The translations under genes were made by a program, and so were the position numbers. Below, one piece after another: positions 53,968 through 64,000 of a stretch of 64,000 nt of DNA. Each line of letters opens with the position of its first letter. The stretch's first letter is position 1. Below the pieces are notes generated by a model that was given only the letters and a program-made list of their open reading frames with translations, was not told the DNA's origin and made no database searches. The stretch spans positions 124,001 through 188,000 of the forward strand of contig JAKCWG010000185.1 in the NCBI GenBank assembly GCA_021464415.1, written 5' to 3'. This DNA comes from Lonicera japonica (Eukaryota > Streptophyta > Magnoliopsida > Dipsacales > Caprifoliaceae).

Positions 53968-56900
53968 ATGGATCCCGCACAACCGGATAGGTTGGAGGGT
54001 GACCAGGAGGAGGTCACTTATACAGACGCTCAGGGCGTTCTTCGTTGCAGCCCTCACCACGACGACTGGGCCGACCTCGATTGGTATAGTGAGGATGGGG
54101 TAGACCGCGGTCGGGCGGTGGTCTATCGTAACGTCACCCGGGCTGCTCCGGTTCCGGACATTCCGTGGCTCTTGATGGAGCTCGTTTCTCAGGTTTGGAA
54201 AATTACATAATTTACCCTCATAACCCTATATAGCTCTCATAATTACACCAAAATACCCTCAGGTTTGGAAAATTACATAATTTACCCTTATAACCCTATA
54301 ACTCTCATAATTACACCAAAGTACCCTCAGGTTTGGAAAATTACATAGTTTACCTCTAGGTACCCTCAGGTTTGGAAAATTACATAGTTTACCCCTATAA
54401 CCATATATCTCTCATAATTACACCAAAGTACCCTCAGGTTTTTGGAAAATTACATAATTTACCCCTATAACCCTATATCTCTTATAATTACACCAAAATA
54501 CCCTCAGGTTTGGAAAATTACATAATTTACCCTTATAACCCTATAACTCTCATAATTACACCAAAGTACCCTCAGGTTTGGAAAATTACATAGTTTACCT
54601 CTATAACCCTATATCTCTTATAATTACACCAAAGTACCCTCAGGTTTGGAAAATTACATAGTTTACCCCTATAACCCTATATCTCTCATAATTACACCAA
54701 AATATATTTGGAAAATTACATAGTTTACCTCTATAACCCTATATCTCTTATAATTACACCAAAGTACCCTCAGGTTTGGAAAATTACATAGTTTACCCCT
54801 ATAACCCTATATCTCTCATAATTACACCAAAGTACCCTCAGGTTTGGAAAATTACATAGTTTACCCCTATATCCCTATATCTCTCATAATTACACCAAAG
54901 TACCCGCAGGTTTGGAAAATTACATAGTTTTACCCCTATAACCCTATATCTCTCATAATTACACCAAAGTACCCTCAGGTTTGGAAAATTACATAGTTTA
55001 CCTCTATAATCCTATATCTCTCATAATTACACCAAAGTACTCTCAGGTTTTGGAAAATTACATAATTTACCTCTATAACCCTATATCTCTTATAATTACA
55101 CCAAAGTACCCTCCTAATCCTGTATTCGTTCCTTTTGTCCGCAGTGGGTTGGTCGTGGTTAGGGTTCTCCCAACACCATCTCTTTGGATTGGCGACAGGC
55201 ACAGGCCCCTGTCCAGGAGTTGCTTCTTGCGACTTCTTTTGGCTCTCTCTTCGATGCCCTCCCGACGTGGGTATCTAGGGTAGCTGTGTTGGTGTCAGCT
55301 CTGGCATGTCACTGGTGGGACACCACTCACACTTTTCACTAGAGCTGGGGGGGAGATGACAATGACCCTCCTCGACCTGTTTGCTCTGACCGGGATTCCT
55401 TCAGGGGGGTCCCTATACAAATCGATGTCCCCTTGCGTCTGACAGCAGAGGGCATCGTTGGTGCATTAGGATGGTTTCTGGAGCGGCAGAGTTCCGGTGA
55501 TACGATTCCTCGGGCCGTCTTGGTTACTCGGCTAGCCACGGAGAGAGCCCGATTAGTTGCCTCAGGAGCGCCGCTGACCCGTCAGGAGGTGCGCCAGTAT
55601 GCCCGCGTCCTTCTTCTACTGACGCTCCACGATCTATTCCAGGCCCGTGGGGGGGGACACGGCCCATCTCTGGTGGCTGCCCTACCTTCGGGACTTCAGC
55701 ATTATGTTCGACTATGACTGGGGAGGCTTCATCCTTGCAGTCCTATATGATGCTATGGACCAGGTTTCTGGCCATTTAGCCCTGAACCTCAAGGGCTTCT
55801 CATTGTTGTGGGAGGTACATACTTTTATCCTTTTATTTCTGCTTCAGTTCTTTACATTTTACCTGTTGATTATTGCTGATATTCTTTATGTTTTATTCTT
55901 CAGAGTTGGTTTGTGGCGTATACCCGTCTGGGGCACGCCCAGGTGGATCTCGACGAGGATCAGTTTCTTTTTCTCCGCCGATTTATCGCAGGGAACTACA
56001 GGGCTCCTTATGTATACCGGACTCGAGAGACCGGTGCTGCTGCCGTCCATGACCTGCTGAAGGAGCAGGTAAATATTTTAGTATTCTTTCTTTTCAATAA
56101 ATAAATGGTAAATAGAATATAAATAACTGAAATAAAATTTTGTTCTCTTTGTAGATTGAGTGGGCCCCCTGGGGTGATCTGGGTCCCCATTTTGAGTATA
56201 GTCGTGCTCTGACCACCTCGAGGACTAGGCGGCTTATCCAGGACGAGTACGGCCTTCACTTCTATTTGGGCGAGAGGGTTATTCGCCAACATACACCGGC
56301 CCAGTGGCCTCGAGTTCCACTATTTCCCCCGGTTCTGATGAGGTGGACGGGCGAGATTGATCCGGTGACGGTGCAGGCCTTGGTGGACGGACTTGGTTTT
56401 CAGACGTTCACCGAGGAGGGAGACTACGTCGCTTTTGCTGCCCGTTATTTGATGAGGGAGCCGAAGGGGACTCGAGGACGGGTCTTCTATGAGAGATACC
56501 GGGCATTGGGAGGTGATCCCCATTATATACGAGGACAGGCTCACCTAGCCAGGGCGGTTCCGGATCACCTGCCACCTGTCCCCGATCAGAGGGACAACAT
56601 CTTGGATTCCGAGGATGAGGACCCTGAGGGGGAGAGGGACATCCCTGCTGCTGCCGAGGGTGGCGATAGGTCAGAGGGTGAGGGTGGTGATACGACAGCG
56701 GCTCCGGAGCAGCCACCATAGACGGCACCCGTGGAGGAGCGGCGTGCTGATGGTTTTGAGTTCCCTATCGGCCCTTTTGTGTCTCCGGAGGTCCTCTTTG
56801 CTGCTGCTGAGGCTGCCGAGGGGAGAGCAGGATTTTCTGAGAGGTCTTGGGAGCCTGCGGACCTTGGGGCGGATTACGAGCAGTTCAGGCGGACCCCTCC

Positions 56901-57715
56901 TGCTGCGGCGACTACTCCTTCTAGTGGGGTTCCGCCTTTGAGGGCGACTGCTATGGTGGATCCTCTAGGGGTCCGTACCTACGCCACGTTGACTCCTCTC
57001 CCGACGACAGCTATGGGGCCTTCAGCCCGATCTCCGGGTCTCGACAGTTCATCTTCTCGCCCTCTTTTGTTCCCTATTCGCGAGGAGGGAGGGTCCACTT
57101 CTGTGGCTATTCCGGCGGGGTCGTCCATTCCGTGGGTAGATCTACCCCCACTCCCTAGAGACATCTCTTATGTCGGCGCTGGTTTACGTCGATACACTGT
57201 CCCTGAGTACCCTCTTCCTGAGGATACTTTTGACTACTTGGGTGGTCGCCCTGGTGATGAGGTACCTTCTTTACCTTCTCTTGATTTTATTTGTACTTAT
57301 TTATTCTCTTGACTGCGCTAATTCTCTTATCTTATGTCTTTTACAAAGGGTGAGTGTACGGGTGGCAGATCTGCGGGCTTGGCACGCCCAGTACCTCTAC
57401 AGCTGGAACCTGCTCCAGTACGTCGGTTGAGACCCTCCAGCATACATGCGTGACTATCAGAGGGCTATTGACGTTTTCCTACGGCCGGACGACCCCCTGA
57501 CTTCCTCTCATGCCCGAACGGAGTCTCGGAGGAGCAGTAGTCGGACTTTCAGGCATTCTCGATCGTCGGTGATCCGTCCTACGGCTCCTGTCCAGTCGAC
57601 GGGGCCTTCCCAGGCGGCAATTCCTCCTATTCCAGGTGTCCCAGTAGTTGATCTTACTCCAGAGAAGGGCTCAGGTGATAATGGGAGCGTGTCAAAATGC
57701 GCTCGAGTAGATTAG
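53968..57715 (+). pseudogene. Tat-2 PMD gene, five exons
   Basis: Proposed exons are 53968-54192, 55145-55814, 55904-56068, 56155-57261 and about 57349-57715. PMD features are as in Tat-1: exon 2 has WLPYLRDFSIMFDYDWGG, exon 3 SWFVAYTRLGHAQVDLDEDQ, exon 4 IEWAPWGDLG and YLGERVIRQ. Breaks: a TAG near 55340, shifts at the G runs near 55348 and 55658, the frame change near 55400 shared with Tat-1, a TAG near 56718, and the intron 4 acceptor changed from CAG to CAA. Exon 1 is shorter than in Tat-1 because the intron minisatellite begins at its end and supplies the apparent donor. Confidence 0.72.
54193..55115. repeat. 68-bp minisatellite in the Tat-2 PMD intron 1 (about 13 units)
   Basis: The same unit as 13660-15140, with some partial units. 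It begins immediately at the exon 1 boundary (CTCAG followed by GTTTGG), whereas in Tat-1 about 150 bp of other intron sequence comes first. Confidence 0.92.
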
Positions 57716-58056
57716 CTCCTTTTTCTGTATTCTTGTTAGTTTGGAACAGATATGTATTCTTATTTTTAGATATGTTTAGACAGATATGTAGTTTTTTGAA
57801 AACTGTTCTTTTATTGGATTTATGAAAATCTTTATTTGTGTCTGATGATATAATATTATTCTCTGTCTGTGAAAGATATACATATATATATATTCATGAG
57901 TCAGTGATTTAGAAGCCATACCTTATAGCGTTAGTGACCCTTAGGTTTTCTGCAAAAAGAACAAAGTGAGCACAAGAATATATCCAGAAGTAATTCTTTT
58001 GGCAAGAATGATTTGTCATGTGGAAGGAAAACAAAAATAGGGTGACCCTAAATGGG
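57716..58056 (+). other. Spacer between the two antisense genes of Tat-2
   Basis: AT-rich, counterpart of 17722-18046; no coding region supported. Confidence 0.5.
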
Positions 58057-58137
58057 TTTGTCGCACGACAATCCCTCCTGGACATGGGTTTGTCGCGCGA
58101 CAAACAAGCACATAACCCTCTTTTTTTGCTATAAATA
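58057..58137 (+). promoter_or_regulatory. Promoter of the Tat-2 DUF7745-like gene
   Basis: A palindrome with one G-to-A change (TTGTCGCACGACAA) near 58058 and a perfect one near 58089 precede TATAAATA at 58130-58137; the ATG is at 58176. Confidence 0.7.
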
Positions 58138-58175
58138 CACCCATCTTCCTTCCTTCATCCCCACACCTTCCAAAA

Positions 58176-59432
58176 ATGTCCTCTTATCGCACAAAATATG
58201 ATTTTTCCTACGTCAATGCTCGAGATGCTTTGATATCTTCTAAAAATGGTTTAAACTTCGGTGCCTTCAGTCCTTTAGCGGGCTGGTGCCATCGTCCCGT
58301 CGATTTTTCCTTTATGTTAGGTGCTTTGTATTTCTAGAGTCCTGCGGACCATCTCTTTCGCTTTGGACTAGATGAGCTATGTCCGACTTATGAGGAGTTT
58401 TCTTGGCTGTTGCGTTCTGACGTTCGTCTCCCAATGGCAGTTCCCATAGAAGAAATCGGTCCTCGAGATATGCTGATTGCTTTGTTAGCCATTCCCCAAG
58501 CGGCCTGTGATAGTTTTATTACTGACAGGCTCCTTGATCTTCATAAAATGGTGAGGTTCTTTGATCGTTATGAAGATAGAGCCTCTTACAGCGTGGGGCG
58601 TACTGCGGCGGCCCTGATCTGCCTCGTTTCTGATATGTTGCTGGTGACGGGTTCCTTTCGTGTTGATCCGACTATTCTGAGTTTGATCTACCATGCTAGA
58701 AATGGAGAGTCCATAGTCCCCATTGTTCTTGCAGAGACCCTGAATGGTCTAGATGATGTTCAAAGGGGGGCTTCACCCTTCTTCAGGGGGAGTCTGCGTT
58801 TACTATACATGTGGCTGCTGGAGTGCTTCCGATCGGTGGGTTTCAACGGGGTTCGGCTCGATAATTCGACACATTTCTTCCGTCGTCCCTTCTTTGGAAC
58901 TTTGACCATGTCTTCATCTGATTGGACGGTGTGATTTTCAGAGAACTTTCGGGCTATCCGGTGGAACATTCCTTGGTGGAAGCTGAGGGCGATAGTGCTT
59001 AGCACTGGGGGTCAGAACTACGTTCGGCTCCGTGGGCTTTGGTTTACCTCCTTTTATCTCCCAAGACGTCTTCTTTGGCAGTTTAACATTCCTCAAGAGA
59101 TTCCCCTTGGTCTGAACAACTTTTCCTCTGAGTCCAAATTTGTGACTCCGCATGTTTCTTTATCAGTAGAGAGGATGTGGCGTGCCCGACTGACTCGTCA
59201 GTTCAACTATGCTCGTTTTGGTATTACCCAGCCCCTCCGGGCGGACATTATCCGATCTTGCTGGCAATCTCTAGATGGAGAACTGATTGATGACCCCTTT
59301 CAAATGGAATGGTTCCGGTTCATGGATGCCGGGGCCAATGATGATAATATTGTCTTTGCGTATCAGATCCTGGACGAGGCTCGTATCGATTTGGCTACTG
59401 AGGACCCAGCGTGGCCAACCCCTAGGAATTAG
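58176..59432 (+). pseudogene. Tat-2 DUF7745-like gene
   Basis: A continuous 418-codon phase from MSSYRTKYDF to AWPTPRN, broken only by two in-frame stops at Trp positions (TAG near 58337 in LYF*SPAD and TGA near 58935 in DWTV*FSE). The YFxSPADHLFRFGLDELCPT and YEEFSWLL signature is present. It is the better-preserved copy and shows the true length of the protein. No catalytic motif is recognised. Confidence 0.68.
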
Positions 59433-59654
59433 TCTTTTCTGTATGTTGTATCTCCTTTGTAACCTTTCAGTGTTCTGAACCACCTTTAATAATGTATGAA
59501 GGAATGTGTTATGGGAAATAAATTTCTTTATAAAGTTTAAACCGGGCCTGAAGTCACTTCTCAGGTTGCCTACGTTCCCCTTTTTAGATTTTTCCAAAAA
59601 CATAACTTTGAGTTGGGGCTCAGGTTTACATAGTTCTTATCATACATGTTACCT

Positions 59655-60413
59655 CTATTGGTAATAATTCTTCAGTCGATCCATGTTGACTAGTGAATGC
59701 AGCAACTGCCCGTCTAAGTCAGTGAGTATAACGGCACCCCCTGTATCGATTTCTTTGACGATGTACGGCCCTGTCCATTTCTGTCTAAACTTTCCCCTTG
59801 GGTCTCTGGCTAGCTTTCAAATTTCTTTTAAGATGACGTCGTTCTTATTGATACCCCGAGTCTTCACTTTCTAGTTAAATGCTCGAGCGATTCTCTTATG
59901 ATAACCTTGGTGATGGTATGCGGCTTTCAACCTCTTTTCATCCAGTAGGGCTAGCTCGTTATAACGTGCCTGGACCCACTCCAGTTCATTGACTTAATTT
60001 TCTAGCATTACTCTGAGAGAGGGGATCTCTAACTCAACAGGGAGTATTGCTTCCATCCCATATGTAAGAGAAAACGGGGTTGCCCCAATGGAGACCCTCT
60101 CAGTGGTGCGGTATCCCCACAATGCGTAGGGTAATTTCTCTGGCTAGTCTCGGCAGGTGTCGGTCATCTTGCTTAGGATATTCTTCAGATTCTTGTTGGC
60201 AGCTTCAACTGTCCCATTGGTTTGTGGTCTATACGGCAAAGATTTGTGTCGGGTATTGCCGTATTCTTCCATAACTGTATTGGCCTCTCCTTCGAAGTGA
60301 GTGCCATTATCCGAGACAATTTCATGTGGGATCCCATACCGGCAGATGATGTTCTGTCGGATAAATCGGGTAACTTTTCTGGCGTCGATGGTTTGGAATG
60401 ACTCAGCTTCCAC
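59655..60413 (-). pseudogene. Tat-2 integrase, C-terminal portion
   Basis: Same region as 19646-20404: SDNGTHFEGEANTVMEEYG, PQTNGTVEAANK and a C-terminal end RLKNYYQ. It starts after the same TAG that interrupts Tat-1 (FTK*VEAES) and has further stops, for example near 59997. Confidence 0.85.
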
Positions 60414-62003
60414 CTATTTGGTGAAGTAGTCGATGGCCACTAGTATAAATTCATGGCTGTTGCTGGCTTTGGGTGAAATCTTCCCAATGATGTCAATTCC
60501 CCAAGTCGCGAAAGTCCAGGGAGCAGTCATGTTGTACAGTTCTTTTGGTGGAAGTTTCTGGGATTTAGCATAGATTTGGCATTTGTGGCAATGGCGTACG
60601 TGATTAACGCAGTCGTTCTGTAGGGTAGACCAGTAATAGCCTTGCCTGATGATCTTGCAGGAAAGTGTATGTCCGCTCATGTGAGGTCCACAATCGCCCC
60701 CATGTATCTGATCCATCACTTTGACGGACTCTTTTTCTATGAGACATTGGAGATGGGTCCTGTCGTAGTTCCTCTTATATAGCCTGACGGCGCAAAGTAT
60801 GAACCCTGATGCTAATCTCTTGAGTATGACTCGTGTTTTCTTGTCTGTTTGCTCGGGATACTGGTGATTTTTCAACAGGTTCCAGATATCGTAAAACCAA
60901 GTGGTTGAGTCTCTTTCTCTTTCATTCTCTACTTCCAAGGCCATGCAGTGTGCTGGTCCTGACTTCTTTTGTACTGTAAGAGTTATTTCTTCCATCCCCT
61001 CCGGGATATCGATCATAGACGCCAGGGTTGCCAGTGCGTCAGCAAAACTGTTTTGTGACTTGGGGACATAGTAAAACTCCGCATGCTCGAACTTTCCCGC
61101 GACATCCTCAAGTCGGGCGAGGTAAGGGACTAATTTCTCATCTCTGATTTTCCATTCCTTCAAAACTTGGTGGACCACTAGTCCTGAATCTCCGTATACC
61201 TGTATTCTCTTTATACCCCTTTGGAGCGCGATCTCTAACCCGAGTATGCAGGCTTCATATTCGGTCCTGTTGTTGGTGCAAAAGAAATTCAGACGATATG
61301 ATACCGGTGAGTGAGTTTGGTCTGGAGAGACTAACAGGATGCCTATCCCATTTCCATTCCGGTTGGCGGCCCCGTCGAAGTATAATTTCCAGTCCTCATC
61401 GATCTCGACATTCATGATAGTTTCGTCCGGGAACTCGGCTTCTTCTAGCATGTCTCCCAATATCGGATTGTGGGCCAGGTAATCAGCTATGATCTTTCCT
61501 TTGACTGCCTTCTGGGTCATGTAGGTGATGTCAAATTCGGATAGTAGAAATAACCATTTTGCCATTCGATTTGAGAGAGCTGGTTTCTCGAAGAGGTATT
61601 TCAATGGATCAATTCATGATGCCAGGATGACTGGAAAAATCAGCATGTAGTGCCGTAGTTTTTGTGTTACCCAGACGAGAGCGGTGCATGATTTTTCCAA
61701 TGGTGTATAGTTTATCTCAAACGGGGACAACTTCTTGCTGATGTAATAGATGACTTGCTCTTTTCGGGTATCGATTAGGTGTTGGGCTAGCATGGCTCCC
61801 GCGGCTGAATCAGTGACGGTTAGGTATAGAATTAGTGGTAGTCCGGTCTGTGGTGGGGCTAGAACTGGGGGGTTGGAGAGGTAATCCTTAATTTTGTCAA
61901 AAGTCTCTTGGCACTGATCATCCCATTTTCCTGGTGAAGACTTCCTTAGGAGTTTGAAGATGGGTTCACAAGTTTGTGTGAGCTGAGAGATGAACCTACT
62001 GAT
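60414..62003 (-). pseudogene. Tat-2 RNase H, second RNase H and integrase N-terminal domain
   Basis: The motif series of Tat-1 is repeated: FDGAANRNG, TEYEACILGLEIAL, VYGDSGLVVHQV, ADALATLASM, the HHCC zinc site and WGIDIIGKI. A TGA near 61605 replaces an Arg codon upstream of the second RNase H. A TAG at 62004-62006 separates it from RT. Confidence 0.88.
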
Positions 62004-62006
62004 GTA

Positions 62007-62405
62007 CTACAAATTACCTAAAAATCCCCGGACTTCTTTCTCGGTACGAGGCTCGGGCATGTCTTGGATAGCACGAATTTTGATAGGGTCTACCTCGATT
62101 CCCTTTTTACTGACGACATAGCCCAGGAGCTTTCCTTTGGTTACCTCGAACACACATTTCTGCGGATTGAGTCTCATCTGGTACTGGCGGAGGCGGTCAA
62201 AGAAAGCTCGTAAGGCTGATACATGGTTTTCCCTCTCTTTCGACTTGATTATCATGTCGTCCACATACACCTCTACTTCTTTGTGGATCATATCGTGAAA
62301 AATAGCGATGGCTGCCCTCTGATATGTTGCCCCCGCGTTTTTCAGCCCGAATGGCATAACGGTGTAGCAATATGTCCCCCACGATGTGATGAATGCTGTT
62401 TTCTC
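62007..62405 (-). pseudogene. Tat-2 reverse transcriptase, C-terminal half
   Basis: MPFGLKNAGATYQRA, YVDD at 62256-62267, then KKGIEVDPIKIRAIQDMPEP and GFLGNL. It is bounded by a TAG near 62408 (a Gln position in PDHQEKTAF) and the TAG at 62004-62006. Confidence 0.9.
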
Positions 62406-62408
62406 CTA

Positions 62409-64000
62409 GTGATCTGGGTGCATCTTGATCTGGTTATACCCGGCGAAACCATCCACAAATGACTTCAGGGTATGGTTGGCAGTATTATCCACTATCAAAT
62501 CGATGTTGGGTAATGGGAAATCATCTTTTGGGCAAGCTTTGTTAAGATCTCGGTAATCCACACACATGCGGACCTTTCCACTTGCCTTTGGAACGGGCAC
62601 AATGTTAGCTAACCATGAAGGGTATTCAATTACCCGCAAGAACCCCACACTCAGTTGTTTCATCACCTCTTCTTTCACTTTTAGGGACCATTCTGGCGTA
62701 AGTTTCCTCAATTTCTGCTTGATGGGCCTAAACTCAGGCTTGGTGTGTATCTCGTGCATGACTATCTGGCTGTTCAATCCTGACATATCTGCATAGGACC
62801 AGGCGAAGACATCCATGTACTCTTTCAGAGTTTGTGTGAATTCCTCTCTTTCTGTCGCACTTAGACTTGCCCCAATGCGGACGTCTTTTCTTTCCTCTTC
62901 TATCCCGAGGTTGATCACAAGAGTGTCTCCTTCCTCGTTCTGTATACGCTGCTCCTCCCGTTCAGGGTGTTCGTTTAGTCTTTCTAACTCCATATAAGCA
63001 ATTACAGAATTAAAAATAACAAGATAACGCAAAACAGAGTTTTCTTCATTAATAATAGTGTTTACAGGTACAAGTTTAAAAAGTACATCTAGGATTGACT
63101 CCTTCTTAACTTTACCCTCACTCTTATCTTTCACCCTTACAAATTCACTCTTTCCCCTTCCTCCTTGGTAGTCTGGATCAGCGTGTATCAAGTGTACAGG
63201 GTCGTCTCTTGGCTCGTTATCCCCTAGAGCCATGATGTCGAAGAGATCTCCGATCATTTCTTCCTCTTTCTCGTCTTCATTTTCTTCCTTCGGCCCAATT
63301 TTCAACTTGGTAGAGAAGCTGTGTAGGATATTTTCCTTGATATAAAGGTCCTCTTCATAGAAGATTTCCCATCCCAAAAGGTTCTCTCCGTCACTGTTTC
63401 TCCAAGGTTCTTGAAAGCCGCAAAAGGAAAAGTCTTCTCCTTTTTTGACGAAAAATCCATTCAGAGAGCTAAAGCTCGGATAATGAGGCCCTCGGCTCCT
63501 TCTCTCTTGGTTGTCTTCTGCGGTGTGTTGGTACCCCAATCCTTCTTTTTCGTGCCTCGTCACTGGTTCTAGGGCTTGGAGTAACCCTGGCTGCCCCATT
63601 CCTAGACTGGCTCTAAGTAAATATTTCATCATTCTCAGCATGTTTGTGATCTTGGTGCTGAGACCGGGGATATTGTTAGGGGGTAGATACTCGATTCTTT
63701 GGGTGGTGAGAGTTTGTACTTGAGGCTCGTAAGAAAAGCCCCCCAACTGTATGCTCTGGCTCCCGATGCCCAAAACAGGTAACTCTAGATCTGCCAAGGT
63801 CCTTTCAGGATCTCCTTGGATGGTGATTATATTCCCTCCGAACGGTATCTTGATCTTCTGGTGTAAGGAGGAGGGGAGTGCTCCTATGTCGTGTAGCCAT
63901 GCTCTTCCCAACAGGAGGTTAAAACTGAAGGGAATGTCTATGATTTGGAAGTCGGCCGAAAAATTTCCAGGACCGACCATGAGATCTAGTTTTAGGGAAT
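62409..64000 (-). pseudogene. Tat-2 protease C-terminal part through start of RT (cut by window)
   Basis: Open from the window edge to the TAG near 62408. It contains FNLLLGRAWLHDIGAL of the protease, the acidic linker EEENDEKEEEMIGDLFD-type region, SLSATEREEFTQTLKEYMDV, then RT motifs MCVDYRDLNKACPKDDFPLP and DGFAGYNQIKMHPDH. Unlike Tat-1, protease and RT are in one frame here, showing the ancestral pol arrangement. The protease active site lies beyond 64000. Confidence 0.85.

Larger units (their letters stand above)
50154..64000 (-). mobile_element. Tat-2, second copy of the Tat family, cut by the window end
   Basis: Homologous throughout to Tat-1 and in the same orientation: LTR (50154-51686), GC-rich repeats, PMD gene, DUF7745-like gene, then minus-strand integrase, RNase H, RT and protease. 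Gag and the 5' LTR lie beyond 64000. It is inserted in Copia-4 RT; the 5 bp before it are CATAT (49-53 of the last block), a candidate duplication that cannot be checked here. Both antisense genes and pol have stops and frameshifts. Confidence 0.93.

Noticed and set aside
1..64000. CRISPR array, bacterial operons, rRNA or tRNA genes
   Set aside because: None seen. The tandem repeats lack the repeat-spacer pattern with unique spacers, and the gene content is plant nuclear.

Overview
The window is flowering-plant nuclear DNA, probably from a eudicot. It is AT-rich, contains spliced nuclear genes, and is dominated by plant LTR retrotransposons, including Ty3/gypsy elements with the second (archaeal-type) RNase H that marks the plant Tat lineage. 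Species cannot be fixed from the sequence. Most protein-length reading frames belong to mobile elements.

The host signal is a pair of SUMO-like (small ubiquitin-related modifier) genes on the minus strand. Copy B (39866-42844) has three short exons, phase-0 introns and consensus splice sites, and predicts about 103 residues ending in a di-glycine. Copy A has a frameshifted exon 2 (1976-2121) and an exon 1 split by a 5.9 kb Copia element (2375-2433 and 8322-8367). Its upstream flank is cut by a further 24.5 kb of nested elements, so it is a pseudogene. No exon 3 of copy A is visible.

Layout: 1-2433, remains of SUMO-A; 2434-8316, Copia-1, with a single intact 1310-codon gag-pol and 5-bp target duplication CTTAT; 8520-32982, Copia-2, a chimeric element with 74-bp LTRs (duplication CATTT) and broken gag-pol; nested in its gag, 9555-28729, a Tat-lineage gypsy element (Tat-1, duplication AATTG) whose gag-pol runs on the minus strand; 34191-39441, Copia-3, young LTRs with TA...CA ends but broken ORFs (duplication TTATG); 39866-42844, SUMO-B; 43458-44083, two MITE-like elements; 45153-50153, a decayed minus-strand Copia-4 interrupted by an hAT-like element and a 2.7 kb solo LTR; 50154-64000, Tat-2, a second copy of the Tat family running off the window.

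The most interesting system is in the Tat family. Besides gag-pol it carries two antisense genes near its own 3' LTR: a five-exon plant-mobile-domain (PMD) gene and a DUF7745-like gene. The LTR promoter and both antisense-gene promoters carry clustered copies of the same perfect palindrome, TTGTCGCGCGACAA, just upstream of a TATA box. This suggests one regulatory input shared by three transcription units of one element. Tat-1 and Tat-2 are both inactivated and share at least one disabling mutation.
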